Assembly (NCBI RefSeq): GCF_014217785.1
Contig: NZ_CP048814.1
Location: 806,001 to 870,000, forward strand
Source: Rhodococcus triatomae
GTDB lineage: Bacteria > Actinomycetota > Actinomycetes > Mycobacteriales > Mycobacteriaceae
Direction of reading: 5' to 3'
Length of the DNA stretch: 64,000 nt
Below, piece after piece: positions 45,706-55,549 of the stretch; the first letter of the stretch is position 1, and every line of letters begins with the position of its first letter. The translations under genes were made by a program, and so were the position numbers. The notes beneath the pieces were generated by a model, which was not told the DNA's origin, did no database searches, and was given only the letters and a program-made list of their open reading frames with translations.

Positions 45706-46917
45706 GTGACCCAGCAGCAACAGCACGTGCCCCATCCGGTCGAATCGGCGAAACCCGATCGCGGCCAGTTGATCGGTATCGGCGGCATGTGGCTGGCGAA
45801 GTGGTCGCTGATCGTGGTGGCCATCGCGGCCGGGGCCTGGGTGCTGGGATGGGTCCTCGAGGAACTCTGGGTCATCGTCCTGCCGGTGCTCCTCGCGATC
45901 GTCGTCTCCACCGTGCTGTGGCCACCCACCCGCGGAATGATGAAGCGCGGCGTCCCGCCCGCCGCGGCGGCAGCCCTCACGCTCGTACTCGCCTTCGGGG
46001 TCGGTGCGGGAATCATCGCCGGCATCGTCCCGTCCGTGGTCAATCAGGCCCCGGAGCTCGCCGACCAGGCCAGCCAGGGCATCCAGCAGGTCCAGGACTG
46101 GCTCCAGGGCCCGCCGATCAACCTGCGGGACGAGCAGATCGACGAGGCCGTCAACGTCGTCGTGACGAAGGTGCAGGAAAGCGGCTCGGTCATCGCCTCC
46201 GGCGTGTTCACCGGCGTGAGCACCGCGGGATCGATGCTGATCACCCTCGCCCTCGTCCTGGTGCTCACCTTCTTCTTCATCAAGGACGGCCCGCGGTTCA
46301 TCCCGTGGGTCCACGTGGTCGGCGGCGGACGCGCGGGGCGCCACGTGGAGGCGGTCCTGGTCCGCATGTGGGACACGCTCGGCGGGTTCATCCGGACCCA
46401 GGCGGTGGTGAGTTTCATCGATGCCCTCTTCATCGGCATCGGGCTGCTGATCCTCGGCGTCCCTCTCGCCCCGGTACTGGCGATCCTCACCTTCATCGCC
46501 GGGTTCATCCCCATCGTCGGTGCGTTCGTCGCGGGTGCGCTGGCTGTGCTGGTCGCGCTCGTCGCGAACGGCTTCACCACCGCTCTGATCGTGCTCGCGC
46601 TGATCATCGCCGTGCAGCAGATCGAAGGCAACGTGCTGCAGCCGGTGCTGCAGAGCAAGAGCATGAAGCTGCACGCGGTGGTGGTGCTCCTCTCGGTGAC
46701 GGCCGGTGGTTCGGTGTTCGGCATCGTCGGAGCCTTCCTCGCCGTGCCGGCCGCCGCGGTCGCCGCAGTGCTGGTGCGCTACATCGGCGAACAGATCGAC
46801 GAACGCGTCGCCGATTCGGAACCGAAGATGAGCGACCTCGACGAGCTGGAGACCGTCCCGAGTTCGGACGACGACACCTCCGACGAGGAACCTGCCGAGG
46901 ACGACGAGCGCTCCTGA
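45706..46917 (+). CDS. AI-2E family transporter-like membrane protein
   Basis: A 403-residue polytopic protein of the AI-2 exporter/YdiK family (PF01594 type). Features are the early VLPVLLAIVVSTVLWPP helix, a hydrophilic loop with helices (about 125-165), and the C-terminal helices with FIAGFIPIVGAFVAG and QQIEGNVLQPVLQSKS. The tail is a strongly acidic stretch of about 35 residues. Related proteins act as sodium/proton antiporters or exporters of small molecules; a role in AI-2 transport should not be assumed. GTG 45706 has GGAGGG upstream. It is divergent from the dispanin gene. Confidence 0.86.
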   Translation: MTQQQQHVPHPVESAKPDRGQLIGIGGMWLAKWSLIVVAIAAGAWVLGWVLEELWVIVLPVLLAIVVSTVLWPPTRGMMKRGVPPAAAAALTLVLAFGVGAGIIAGIVPSVVNQAPELADQASQGIQQVQDWLQGPPINLRDEQIDEAVNVVVTKVQESGSVIASGVFTGVSTAGSMLITLALVLVLTFFFIKDGPRFIPWVHVVGGGRAGRHVEAVLVRMWDTLGGFIRTQAVVSFIDALFIGIGLLILGVPLAPVLAILTFIAGFIPIVGAFVAGALAVLVALVANGFTTALIVLALIIAVQQIEGNVLQPVLQSKSMKLHAVVVLLSVTAGGSVFGIVGAFLAVPAAAVAAVLVRYIGEQIDERVADSEPKMSDLDELETVPSSDDDTSDEEPAEDDERS

Positions 46918-46959
46918 CGCTCGGATCCGGTCGGCCGGGGCATCAGCTCGGCTGGGGCA

Positions 46960-49941
46960 TCAGCCCGCGATCATCTCCAGGTGGGACCCGCCCCGGCCGC
47001 GGACGACGTGCAACCGGGACGGAATGCGCTGACGCATCTCGTCCACGTGGCTGACGATGCCGACGACACGGCCCCCGTCCCGTAGCTCGTCGAGCACGCC
47101 CATCACCGAATCGAGGGTGTCGGCGTCGAGGGTGCCGAATCCCTCGTCGATGAACATCGTGTCGAGCACGACTCCCCCGGATTCGGCGGCGACCACATCG
47201 GCGAGGCCGAGCGCCAGCGCGAGCGACGCGAGGAACGACTCTCCGCCGGACAGCGTCTTCGCCGAGCGCACCGCTCCGGTGAAGTCGTCCCGGATGTCCA
47301 GGCCGAGGCCGCCGCGTTTCCCGCGTGCACCGGCCTCGTCCGAGTGGACGAACTCGTAACGCCCGCCGGACATCCGGCGCAGCCGGACCGACGCGGACGC
47401 GGCGACTTCCTCCAGGCGCGCCGCCAGGACATAGGAACGCAACGACATCTTCCGGGTGTTCGCACCCCGCCCGGCGATGACCTCCGCCAACGCCGCCAAC
47501 TGCTCGTGGGTAGCCCGTACCGGCTCGGCCGCGATGAGCGCGCGCCGCAACTGTGCGACGAAACGCTCCAGATCAGCGAGCCGGCGGTCGCACTCGGCGG
47601 CGGCGGCGATGGCCGCCGCCTCGACGGAGTCGGCCTCATTCTGCCGCGCTACCGCCGCGTCGAGGTCGACCGGGGGAATGTCGGTGAGGGACCGGACATC
47701 CGGTTCCGCCAACACCGCTCGGGCCGCCGCCTCGGCATCGCGGGCGGCAGCGAGTGTGTGTTCGACGTGCTCGAGCCGCTCCTGCTCACGCACCGCGGCG
47801 AGCGCCTCCTCGACCGACTCGAACCCGGACTCCGCCGCAGCGGCGCGGACCTGCGCGGACTGTTCCTCGGCGGCTTCCGCGTGGCGATGTGCGTCGTCGC
47901 GGGCGTCCCCGAGCGTCGACGCCAGGTGGGCGAGCCGCTCGAGCCGCGCCCTCCGCGCGGACACGGACGGGTCGTCGCCGGCGACACCTCGGAGGCGTTC
48001 ACGAACGGCCTCGACCCGCTCGCGGCGCGCGTCGACCTGTTCCGACAGGGCAGCGACCTCCACCGCGATCGCGGCTCGGCGCTCCGTCAGCCGGGTGTGC
48101 TCGGCGGTGGCCGCGGCCACCGCGTTCGCGCGGCTGTCGGCAGCGGCGGCCTCCTCCTCGGCTCGCTCGTAGGCGGCAGTGGCGGATTCGAGCTCTTCCC
48201 GCGCGGTCTCCGGGTCGCGATCACCGCCGCGCTCGGCCACCTGATCGACGGCGCGTCGCGCCGCGGCCGCCGCGTCGACGGCGCGCGTGCACGCGGCTTC
48301 CGCCTCCCGTTCCCGGGCACGGGCCCGGTTCTCGTCGTCCGCGGTGACCGGTGCGGCGTCGCCTCCCGCCGGTGCCGGATGTTCGGTGGCCCCGCACACC
48401 GCGCACGGCGACCCCTCTTCGAGGGTGGCCGCCAACTCGGCCGCCATCCCGTCGATCCGCTGCTGCACCAGATCCAGCCAGTGCTCGCGCGCGTCGTTCC
48501 AGCCCTGGCGACGCTCCTCCACTACGGCGCTCGTCGCATCGGCCTCCGCCACCCGGGTGCGCCACTCGACCACTGCCCGGGCCGCCTCCGCCGCGCGGTC
48601 ACGGTCGCGGTGCAACCCGGGCAGGAGGGCGGCGGCCTTCTCCGCTTCCTCGAGATGGCGCCGGGCCTTCTCGAGCGTGTCGGGAATCCGCGACAGTCCG
48701 TCCTCGACCCGATCGGCTTCGACACCGAGCTTCCCACGGCGGGAGGACAATTCGAGGATCTCGTGGTCGATCCGGTCGGCTTCCTCGGCCTCGGCGACGG
48801 CAGCGTCGAGGCGAACCGTCTCGTCCTGCCACTGCCGGACCGTCTGCCGGATCCGAACCCGGGACTCCTCCGTGGGCGGCCAGGAGAGAGTGCCCAGAAG
48901 ACTGCCCGCACCGGGAACGCCCGACAGCTCGGCCTCGACCTCCTCGACTCGCCGGCGCGCCGCCTGTGCGCGAGTGCGTACCCGCGAGGCGTCGGCCTCC
49001 GCCTTCGCGACCGGCACCGCGGCCCGCGCCGCCGCGGCTTCCGCCGCCATCGCCTCTCGGTCGTCACTGGTCCGGGCGAGCCGCTCGAGCTCGGCGGTGG
49101 CCCTGTCCCGACGCGTCTGCAGGTCGTGCACCCGCCGGGCCTCGGCCAGCGCGGCGTCGGCGGCGCGCGCGTGCGCACCCGCATCCGCGAGTGCGGCTGC
49201 GGCGGCGTCCCGGGCCGTCCCACACTCGTCGATCAACTTCTCCGCCCACCGCAATGGATCGGCATCGGCGCCGGCCTCGAGCCCCGCCGTCGCCGCGACC
49301 TTCGCGGTGATCACCTCGATCTCGCGCAACCGCTCGTCGAGGGCCCGCGCGCTGTCCTTGCGGCGCTGGGCGAACCAGTCCTCCACGCTGCCGAAACGGG
49401 TGGTGTCGAACAGCCGTTCCAGTAGCACCCCCCGCTCGTCGCTGTCCGCCCTCAGGAAGCGGGCGAACTCCCCCTGCGGCAGCAACACCACCTGGAAGAA
49501 CTGGTCCGCATTCATTCCGACGAGCCGGCCGACCTCCTCGGCGATGTCCGGTATGCGGGACAGATTCTCCCCGGCGCCGTCCAACCAGGTCAGCGTCGCC
49601 TTCGCGTTCTCGACGATCGAACCGGTGCCCCGCTTCTTGGGCCGGCTGTACTCCGGGCTGCGGATCACCCGCAGCCGCCGCCCGCCGATGGTCGCCTCCA
49701 GCGACACGGTGGGGACGCTTCCGGTGGGCGCATGGTCCGACAGCAGCCGCTTGCCCTCCCGCCGGGCGCCCGGCACCGTTCCGTACAGCGCGAAGGCCAC
49801 CGCGTCGAGAACCGTCGTCTTTCCGGCACCGGTCTGACCGTGCAGCAGGAAGAGCCCGTCCGCACCCAGCGCGTCGAAGTCGACGCGGACGGTATCGGCG
49901 AACGGGCCGAACGCGGTGATCTCGAGCGCGTGCAGCCTCAC
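46960..49941 (-). CDS. sbcC: Exonuclease subunit SbcC
   Basis: A 993-residue SMC-like ATPase that with SbcD cuts hairpins and protein-blocked DNA ends. Walker A is GQTGAGKTTVLDA near residue 35, two long Ala/Arg/Glu-rich coiled coils surround a zinc hook CAVC (C513, C516), the ABC signature is LSGGESFLASLALALG, and Walker B is TMFIDEGFG. The size is normal for actinobacterial SbcC. GTG 49941 overlaps the sbcD stop by four bases. Confidence 0.95.
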   Translation of the reverse strand: MRLHALEITAFGPFADTVRVDFDALGADGLFLLHGQTGAGKTTVLDAVAFALYGTVPGARREGKRLLSDHAPTGSVPTVSLEATIGGRRLRVIRSPEYSRPKKRGTGSIVENAKATLTWLDGAGENLSRIPDIAEEVGRLVGMNADQFFQVVLLPQGEFARFLRADSDERGVLLERLFDTTRFGSVEDWFAQRRKDSARALDERLREIEVITAKVAATAGLEAGADADPLRWAEKLIDECGTARDAAAAALADAGAHARAADAALAEARRVHDLQTRRDRATAELERLARTSDDREAMAAEAAAARAAVPVAKAEADASRVRTRAQAARRRVEEVEAELSGVPGAGSLLGTLSWPPTEESRVRIRQTVRQWQDETVRLDAAVAEAEEADRIDHEILELSSRRGKLGVEADRVEDGLSRIPDTLEKARRHLEEAEKAAALLPGLHRDRDRAAEAARAVVEWRTRVAEADATSAVVEERRQGWNDAREHWLDLVQQRIDGMAAELAATLEEGSPCAVCGATEHPAPAGGDAAPVTADDENRARAREREAEAACTRAVDAAAAARRAVDQVAERGGDRDPETAREELESATAAYERAEEEAAAADSRANAVAAATAEHTRLTERRAAIAVEVAALSEQVDARRERVEAVRERLRGVAGDDPSVSARRARLERLAHLASTLGDARDDAHRHAEAAEEQSAQVRAAAAESGFESVEEALAAVREQERLEHVEHTLAAARDAEAAARAVLAEPDVRSLTDIPPVDLDAAVARQNEADSVEAAAIAAAAECDRRLADLERFVAQLRRALIAAEPVRATHEQLAALAEVIAGRGANTRKMSLRSYVLAARLEEVAASASVRLRRMSGGRYEFVHSDEAGARGKRGGLGLDIRDDFTGAVRSAKTLSGGESFLASLALALGLADVVAAESGGVVLDTMFIDEGFGTLDADTLDSVMGVLDELRDGGRVVGIVSHVDEMRQRIPSRLHVVRGRGGSHLEMIAG

Positions 49942-51110
49942 GCCGTCTCCGCCCGCGCCGACTCCGCGGCGACCTCACCCACCCGCGCCGCCGCGGCGAG
50001 GGCCTCCTCGACCCAGCGGATGTCGGCGTCCGTCGGCTCGTCACGCACGTCGGTGAGGAAGGACCGTGCGATGTCCAGATCGCTGCGCCCGTGCACCTTC
50101 TCGCGGTACCGGAGCAGGTCGTCACCCTCGGGTCGCTGCCATTCCAGGTGCACCGCGTGCGGGAACCGCCTGCGCAACGTACGCATGGCATCGACCGGAC
50201 GTTGCCGGTCGGTGAGCACCGCGGAGACGTAGTCGTCCTCCACTGCGGCATACCGGTCTGAGGCGAGCAACTCCTCGACCGTGCCGGTGATCCGGCTGAG
50301 CCCGCGCACCACCGGCAGATCCACCTGCTCGACACCACGCAGGCCCTCCTGGTCGACGTCGACCACCAGGACCGCCTTGCGATGGGTGCGCTCGCCGAAC
50401 GAATAGGGCAACGGTGAACCCGAGTAGCGGACGCCCGTACGGAGCGTCTGCGGCGAGTGCAGGTGCCCGAGCGCCACGTAGTCGACCCCGTCGAACGACG
50501 ACGCGGGCACCGTCTCGACCCCGCCGACCGAGATGGAGCGTTCGGAGCCGGTGGCCTCCGCACCCACGACGAAGGCGTGCGCGAGAACGATCGAGCGGGC
50601 GCCCGGCTCGCGACTGTCGAGGTCGGCACGCACCCGGCTCATCGCCGCATCGAGGATCTCGGCGTGCGATCGCGCCGTGGGCACCCCCAGCTCGGCGCGG
50701 GTGATCTCCGGTTCCAGATACGGGATGCCGTAGAAGAGGACCGGCCCGTGATCGTCCCGGAGAACCACCGGATCGGCCACGGCGGACACCCGGGTGAGCA
50801 GATGCAGGCCGCCGGCCGCGGTGAACGCGGAACCGGCGCCCAGCCGGGTGGCCGAATCGTGGTTGCCGGACGTGGCGATGATCACCGCACCCGCCCTGCG
50901 GATCGCCTCGAACCCACGCTGGCACACGGCCACCGCATCGGCGCTGGGGATCGACCTGTCGTACACGTCACCGGGGACCACGACGACGTCGACACCGCGC
51001 TCGGCCACCACTGCGGCGATGTGCCCGAGAATCTGCTCCTGATCTGCGAGGAGATCGACACCGTGGAACGTGCGGCCGATGTGCCAGTCGCTGGTGTGCA
51101 AGATCCTCAT
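49938..51110 (-). CDS. sbcD: Exonuclease subunit SbcD
   Basis: A 390-residue calcineurin-like phosphoesterase, the nuclease half of SbcCD. Metal-binding motifs are TSDWHIG (6-12), GDVYDRSIP, SGNHDSATRLG and VALGHLHSPQ, in the standard order. The C-terminal 80 residues form the part that contacts SbcC. The ATG at 51110 is used; seven further codons would be possible upstream. It is translationally coupled to sbcC and diverges from the DUF6542-like gene. Confidence 0.95.
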   Translation of the reverse strand: MRILHTSDWHIGRTFHGVDLLADQEQILGHIAAVVAERGVDVVVVPGDVYDRSIPSADAVAVCQRGFEAIRRAGAVIIATSGNHDSATRLGAGSAFTAAGGLHLLTRVSAVADPVVLRDDHGPVLFYGIPYLEPEITRAELGVPTARSHAEILDAAMSRVRADLDSREPGARSIVLAHAFVVGAEATGSERSISVGGVETVPASSFDGVDYVALGHLHSPQTLRTGVRYSGSPLPYSFGERTHRKAVLVVDVDQEGLRGVEQVDLPVVRGLSRITGTVEELLASDRYAAVEDDYVSAVLTDRQRPVDAMRTLRRRFPHAVHLEWQRPEGDDLLRYREKVHGRSDLDIARSFLTDVRDEPTDADIRWVEEALAAAARVGEVAAESARAETA

Positions 51111-51295
51111 GGTTGCAGAACGGTAGAGCACGGGACCGACAGGCTCGGGGACCGCGCGGGCGCGTCGGACGGTTCTCCCGCATTCCGGAACGCGGACGGC
51201 CGCGGCCGCCGAGTCGGGACGAATCGGACGACACTCCCCCGTTCTCCCGGCACGCCGACGGATCAGCGGCCCTCGTTGCCGCTACTGTCGTTTGC

Positions 51296-52264
51296 GTGTC
51301 AGCTAACCAACGCGCCCGTTCGGGGGTGCCACTCGACAGCCGGTCGACGCTCCCGGGGGTACCCGGGCTCCCGTGGTGGGGCGTGGTCGCGGTCGCGGCG
51401 GGCCTGAGCGCCGTCGGATTCGCCATCGACGCGGTCCGGGGCAACGAGCTGACGACGACGTTCTCGGCGTTCTACGTGCTCGGCTGCATCCTGGCCGTTC
51501 TGGTCGCGGCGAACCGGGCGCTGTTCACCGCGATGGTCCAACCACCGCTGATCCTCTTCGCCGGCGTCCCGATCGGGCAGTTCGTCCTCGCGGACGGATC
51601 GAGTCTCGCGTTGCGGGATCTCGCGATCAACATCGCCTACCCGCTCGTCGACCGATTTCCGGTGATGCTCGTCACCACGGTGCTCACTCTCGCGATCGGG
51701 GGCTCCCGGCTCTTCCTGCTCGGTGGGCGGCGCACCGGGCCCAGCCGCCGCTCCGGCAGCAGGAACTCGGATCGACGCGAGCCGGCGCAGCGGCGTTCCT
51801 CGGCGGACCGGCGCGGCACGTCCCGCTCCTCGTCCACTCGCGAGAGCGCCCGGGCGACGGCCACCCGCACGTCGCGGCGGGTACGCGAGGAGGAACCGGC
51901 TGCCGAGGTACCGGCCCGGCCGCGGCGCCGACCCGCTCCCCCGGTGGACGCCCCCCGGCGGCCGGTGGACGACCCTCGGCGGCCCGTCGACGCCGGCCCC
52001 AGGCCGCAGCCGCGGCGGACACCGCGCCCCCCGGTTCCCGGGGCGCCGGGAGATCCTCGTCGTGCGCCGGACCAGCGCCGTGCGCCCGAACCGCGCCGGG
52101 CGCCCGAACCGCGCCGGGCTCCGGAGCCGCGCCTGCGACCGGATCCCCGTGCCGATCGTTCGCCGTTCGACGAGCGGCCCTTCGACGACGTCCCCGCCCA
52201 TCCGGTCCCCCGGGTGCGGTATCGGGATCGGCGCGAGTCACCGTTCGAGCCGGACGGTCGCTGA
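51296..52264 (+). CDS. Membrane protein with Arg/Pro-rich tail, Rv1111c-like
   Basis: A 322-residue protein. The first 150 residues hold four hydrophobic helices, starting with LPWWGVVAVAAGLSAVGFAI, as in the DUF6542/Rv1111c group. The remaining half is extremely rich in Arg, Pro and Ser and contains six-residue repeats RRAPEP, encoded by an 18-bp tandem repeat at 52076-52129. The tail should be disordered and basic, and could touch nucleic acid or acidic lipids. The start is GTG 51296. The neighbourhood with ispH and the lipid-droplet gene matches mycobacteria. The function is not known. Confidence 0.78.
   Translation: MSANQRARSGVPLDSRSTLPGVPGLPWWGVVAVAAGLSAVGFAIDAVRGNELTTTFSAFYVLGCILAVLVAANRALFTAMVQPPLILFAGVPIGQFVLADGSSLALRDLAINIAYPLVDRFPVMLVTTVLTLAIGGSRLFLLGGRRTGPSRRSGSRNSDRREPAQRRSSADRRGTSRSSSTRESARATATRTSRRVREEEPAAEVPARPRRRPAPPVDAPRRPVDDPRRPVDAGPRPQPRRTPRPPVPGAPGDPRRAPDQRRAPEPRRAPEPRRAPEPRLRPDPRADRSPFDERPFDDVPAHPVPRVRYRDRRESPFEPDGR
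52076..52129 (+). repeat. 18-bp tandem repeat, three units
   Basis: Three consecutive 18-bp units (52076, 52094, 52112) of the type CGCCGGGCGCCCGAACCG encode RRAPEP. The first two differ at one position and the third at four. The unit length preserves the frame, so copy-number change would only lengthen the disordered tail. Confidence 0.85.
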
Positions 52265-52299
52265 CCGCCCGCCACCCGGGAACCTCTTCCAGGGAACCG

Positions 52300-53310
52300 C
52301 TACCCGGAACGCCGGGCGGCGCGCAGTTCGCGCGGCAGCGCGAAGACCAGCGTCTCGTTCGCGGTGGTGACCGACTGGACGTCGGCGAAACCGTGCTCGG
52401 CGAGCAGATCCACCACGCCGCGGACCAGGATCTCCGGCACCGAGGCACCGGAGGTGATGCCCACCGTGTGCACACCCTCGAGCCAGGCCAGGTCCACCTC
52501 GCGCGCGTAATCGACCAGGTAGGACGCCTTCGCTCCCGCCCCCAACGCCACCTCGACGAGCCGCACGGAGTTGGACGAGTTGCGTGAGCCGACGACGATC
52601 ACCAGATCGCACTCCGGGGCCATCGCCTTGACCGCGACCTGCCGGTTCTGGGTGGCGTAGCAGATGTCGTCGCTCGGCGGATCCTGCAAGCTCGGGAACC
52701 GCTCACGCAGCCGGGCGACCGTCTGCATCGTCTCGTCGACGCTGAGCGTGGTCTGGGACAGCCAGATCACCTTCGACTCGTCCCGGACGGTCACGTCGTC
52801 CACGGAATCGGGGCCGTCGACGAGTTGGACGTGGTCGGGCGCCTCACCGGCGGTGCCCTCGACCTCCTCGTGGCCCTCGTGGCCGATGAGCAGGATGTCG
52901 TAGTCGTCGCGAGCGAACCGCTTGGCTTCCTGGTGCACCTTGGTGACCAGCGGGCAGGTGGCGTCGATGGTCCGCAGGTTCCGCTCGGCGGCCGCGGTGT
53001 GCACCGCGGGCGAGACCCCGTGCGCGGAGAACACCAGCAATGCGCCCTCGGGTACCTCGTCGGTCTCGTCGACGAACACGACGCCCTGCTCGGTGAGCGT
53101 TTCCACGACGTGCCGGTTGTGCACGATCTCCTTGCGCACGTAGATGGGCGCGCCGTGCTTGTCGAGCGCCTTCTCGACCGTCTCGACGGCGCGGTCGACG
53201 CCCGCGCAGTAGCCGCGTGGCTCGGCCAGCAGAACGCGCTTGGCACCGGTACGGGGACCGGAGCCCGCCGTACGGGCGATACCGACGTTGAGGGGAACAG
53301 CCGAAGTCAT
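52300..53310 (-). CDS. ispH: HMB-PP reductase IspH (LytB)
   Basis: A 336-residue iron-sulphur enzyme, last step of the non-mevalonate isoprenoid pathway, giving IPP and DMAPP. The three cluster cysteines are C35 (GYCAGVDRA), C119 ([10 protein letters not shown]) and C217 ([10 protein letters not shown]). Active-site residues H67, H147 and E149 (HEGHEE) are in place. ATG 53310 is used, with GGGAGG close upstream. It is divergent from the lipid-droplet gene, as in Rv1109c-Rv1110 (lytB2). Confidence 0.96.
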   Translation of the reverse strand: MTSAVPLNVGIARTAGSGPRTGAKRVLLAEPRGYCAGVDRAVETVEKALDKHGAPIYVRKEIVHNRHVVETLTEQGVVFVDETDEVPEGALLVFSAHGVSPAVHTAAAERNLRTIDATCPLVTKVHQEAKRFARDDYDILLIGHEGHEEVEGTAGEAPDHVQLVDGPDSVDDVTVRDESKVIWLSQTTLSVDETMQTVARLRERFPSLQDPPSDDICYATQNRQVAVKAMAPECDLVIVVGSRNSSNSVRLVEVALGAGAKASYLVDYAREVDLAWLEGVHTVGITSGASVPEILVRGVVDLLAEHGFADVQSVTTANETLVFALPRELRAARRSG

Positions 53311-53398
53311 GCCTCCCAGGGTACGGGCCGACCCCGGAGCCGAGCAGCACACGGCCCGTCAACTACCCAAAACGCCCGTCGTCGGGCAGGCTGTGACC

Positions 53399-53989
53399 AT
53401 GATCCGTCCACCTTTCGCGGCCCGCGTCGCGGCCGGTATCGCCGTGACCGCGGTCGAAGAGGCCAGAAAACTGCCCACCACCGCGGCCACCATGCCGATG
53501 ACGGCCGTGAGCCAGGTCCTGCAGACCACGATGCGGGTCCAGCAGACGATGACCGCGCTCGCGATCAAGGGCGACCACGCGTTCGAGCTGCTGCACTGGA
53601 CCCGCGAGTCCGAGCAGCCGGAGTGGGCGGTCTTCGACGAGGACGGCGCGGACGCCGCCGCCCCGGCCGACGCGACGGCGTCCGTCACCACGAGCGGTGA
53701 CGAGCCGGCCACCGACAAGTCGCCGGGCCATTTCGCGCTCTACTCGCTCAGCCCGGAGGACGCGCCCTCGGCGGACGAGGGCAACGGCGCGACACCCGCG
53801 GCGGAGACGCCCGAGATCGTCACGTATCTCGACTACGAGTCACTCACTCTCGCGCAGTTGCGGGCTCGCCTGAAGACGCTGTCCGTCGAGGACCTCACGG
53901 CCCTGCTCGAGTTCGAGGACACGACGCTGGCGCGGGCACCGTTCCAGACGATGATCACGAACCGGATCACCACCGCCAAGGCCAAGTGA
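53399..53989 (+). CDS. Lipid-droplet-associated-type protein, Rv1109c-like
   Basis: A 196-residue protein. The N-terminal half is an amphipathic helical region ([20 protein letters not shown], then [17 protein letters not shown]), followed by an acidic Ala/Asp-rich linker and a C-terminal helical hairpin, [18 protein letters not shown]. It resembles proteins annotated as lipid-droplet-associated in Rhodococcus and Rv1109c of M. tuberculosis. It has no membrane-spanning segment. The ATG at 53399 is used (GTG 53393 possible). It overlaps xseA by four bases, a conserved link whose meaning is unclear. Confidence 0.8.
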   Translation: MIRPPFAARVAAGIAVTAVEEARKLPTTAATMPMTAVSQVLQTTMRVQQTMTALAIKGDHAFELLHWTRESEQPEWAVFDEDGADAAAPADATASVTTSGDEPATDKSPGHFALYSLSPEDAPSADEGNGATPAAETPEIVTYLDYESLTLAQLRARLKTLSVEDLTALLEFEDTTLARAPFQTMITNRITTAKAK

Positions 53990-55221
53990 GTTCACCCGCT
54001 CCCAATTCGGCCGAGCATCCGTGGCCGGTCCGGTCCGTCTCGGCGAAGGTCGCCCAGTGGATCGACCGCCTGGGCAGTATCTGGGTGGAGGGACAGATCA
54101 CCCAGATCAACTCCCGTCCCGGAACCCGCACGGCGTTCCTGGTGGTGCGGGACCCGTCGGTGGACATGTCCCTGTCGGTGACGTGCTCGCCGCAGTTGTT
54201 GCAGTCGCTGCCGGTGCCGCTCACGGAGGGTAGCCAGGTCGTCCTGTTCGGCAAGCTGTCGTTCTACACCGGTCGCGGGTCGGTCTCCTTGCGTGTCACC
54301 GAGATCCGTGCGGTCGGGGTCGGCGAGCTCCTCGCCCGGATCGAACGGCTCCGGGCGCTCCTCGCTGCGGAAGGCCTGTTCGACGCCCGGCTCAAACGGC
54401 CCGTTCCGTTCCTTCCCGGCACGATCGGCCTGATCACCGGCCGCGCGAGTGCCGCCGAACGCGATGTGCTGAGCGTCGCCGGGCGACGATGGCCCGCAGT
54501 ACGTTTCGAGATCCGCAACACCCCGGTCCAGGGCCCCGCAGCGGTGCCGCAGATGCTCGAGGCACTCCGCGAACTCGATGCCGACCCGCACGTCGACGTC
54601 ATCGTCCTGGCCCGCGGCGGCGGCAGCGTCGAGGATCTGTTGCCGTTCTCGGACGAGGCGCTGTGCCGGGCCGTCTCGGCGTGCCGGACACCGGTGGTCA
54701 GCGCGGTGGGTCACGAGCCGGACAGCCCGCTGAGCGACCATGTCGCCGACCTGCGCGCGGCGACACCCACGGACGCCGCCAAGCTCCTGGTCCCCGACGC
54801 GGCCGCCGAGCAGGCCACGGTCACCGAACTGCGCGGCCGCGCGGCCGCCGCGCTGCGCAACTGGGTCCAGCGCGAATCCCGCCACCTGGCGCAACTGCGC
54901 AGCCGACCTGCGCTGGCGGATCCGCTGCAGGGACTCACCCGGCGCGTGGAGGAGGTCGAGCGCCTGCGCGATCACGGACGTCGGGCGGTCACCCGCTCGA
55001 TCGACACGGAACACCGGACCACCGAACACCTGCGTGCCCGGCTCACCACGCTCGGCCCGGCCGCCACGCTCGCGCGCGGCTACGCCGTCGTGCAGCGTAT
55101 GGTCCCCGACGGTGACGCCGAGGTCCTGCGGTCGAGAGACGACGCCCCGGTGGGAACACAGGTACGCATTCGTGTCGCCGACGGCGCCCTCCGCGCCGCG
55201 GTGATCGGAAAGGACACATGA
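53986..55221 (+). CDS. xseA: Exodeoxyribonuclease VII large subunit
   Basis: A 411-residue subunit of ExoVII, which degrades single-stranded DNA to short oligonucleotides. It has an N-terminal OB fold with [12 protein letters not shown] (near 32), the [12 protein letters not shown] motif near 145, the catalytic segment [16 protein letters not shown] near 211 and AVGHEPD near 240; a coiled-coil region and the C-terminal RGYAVVQR follow. GTG 53986 overlaps the previous stop. Confidence 0.96.
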   Translation: MSSPAPNSAEHPWPVRSVSAKVAQWIDRLGSIWVEGQITQINSRPGTRTAFLVVRDPSVDMSLSVTCSPQLLQSLPVPLTEGSQVVLFGKLSFYTGRGSVSLRVTEIRAVGVGELLARIERLRALLAAEGLFDARLKRPVPFLPGTIGLITGRASAAERDVLSVAGRRWPAVRFEIRNTPVQGPAAVPQMLEALRELDADPHVDVIVLARGGGSVEDLLPFSDEALCRAVSACRTPVVSAVGHEPDSPLSDHVADLRAATPTDAAKLLVPDAAAEQATVTELRGRAAAALRNWVQRESRHLAQLRSRPALADPLQGLTRRVEEVERLRDHGRRAVTRSIDTEHRTTEHLRARLTTLGPAATLARGYAVVQRMVPDGDAEVLRSRDDAPVGTQVRIRVADGALRAAVIGKDT

Positions 55222-55222
55222 G

Positions 55223-55465
55223 ATGACCGGATCGGGCGAGGAGATCCCCGCGGCGCAACTCGGCTACGAGGCAGCACGGGACGAACTCGTCGACGTCGTC
55301 CGCGTACTCGAGCAGGGCGGGCTCGACCTGGATGCGTCGCTGGCCCTGTGGGAACGGGGCGAAGCCCTGGCCAACCGGTGCGAGGAGCATCTCGCGGGGG
55401 CCCGCAGGCGGGTCGAGGACGCGATCTCCCACGGCGAGCAGCAGGAGGACTCGGCCGGCGAATGA
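55223..55465 (+). CDS. xseB: Exodeoxyribonuclease VII small subunit
   Basis: An 80-residue helical protein with the XseB pattern LGYEAARDELVDVVRVLEQG followed by LDLDASLALWERGEALANRC. Several copies bind the coiled coil of XseA. ATG 55223 begins one base after the xseA stop, so the two are cotranslated. Confidence 0.95.
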   Translation: MTGSGEEIPAAQLGYEAARDELVDVVRVLEQGGLDLDASLALWERGEALANRCEEHLAGARRRVEDAISHGEQQEDSAGE

Positions 55466-55549
55466 CGCCGCCGACGGTGGCGTGCGCGCCACCGCAACAG
55501 GGGCCCGCAGGCTACCGACAGGGGTTCGGTGCGCTGATGTGCTGAAGGC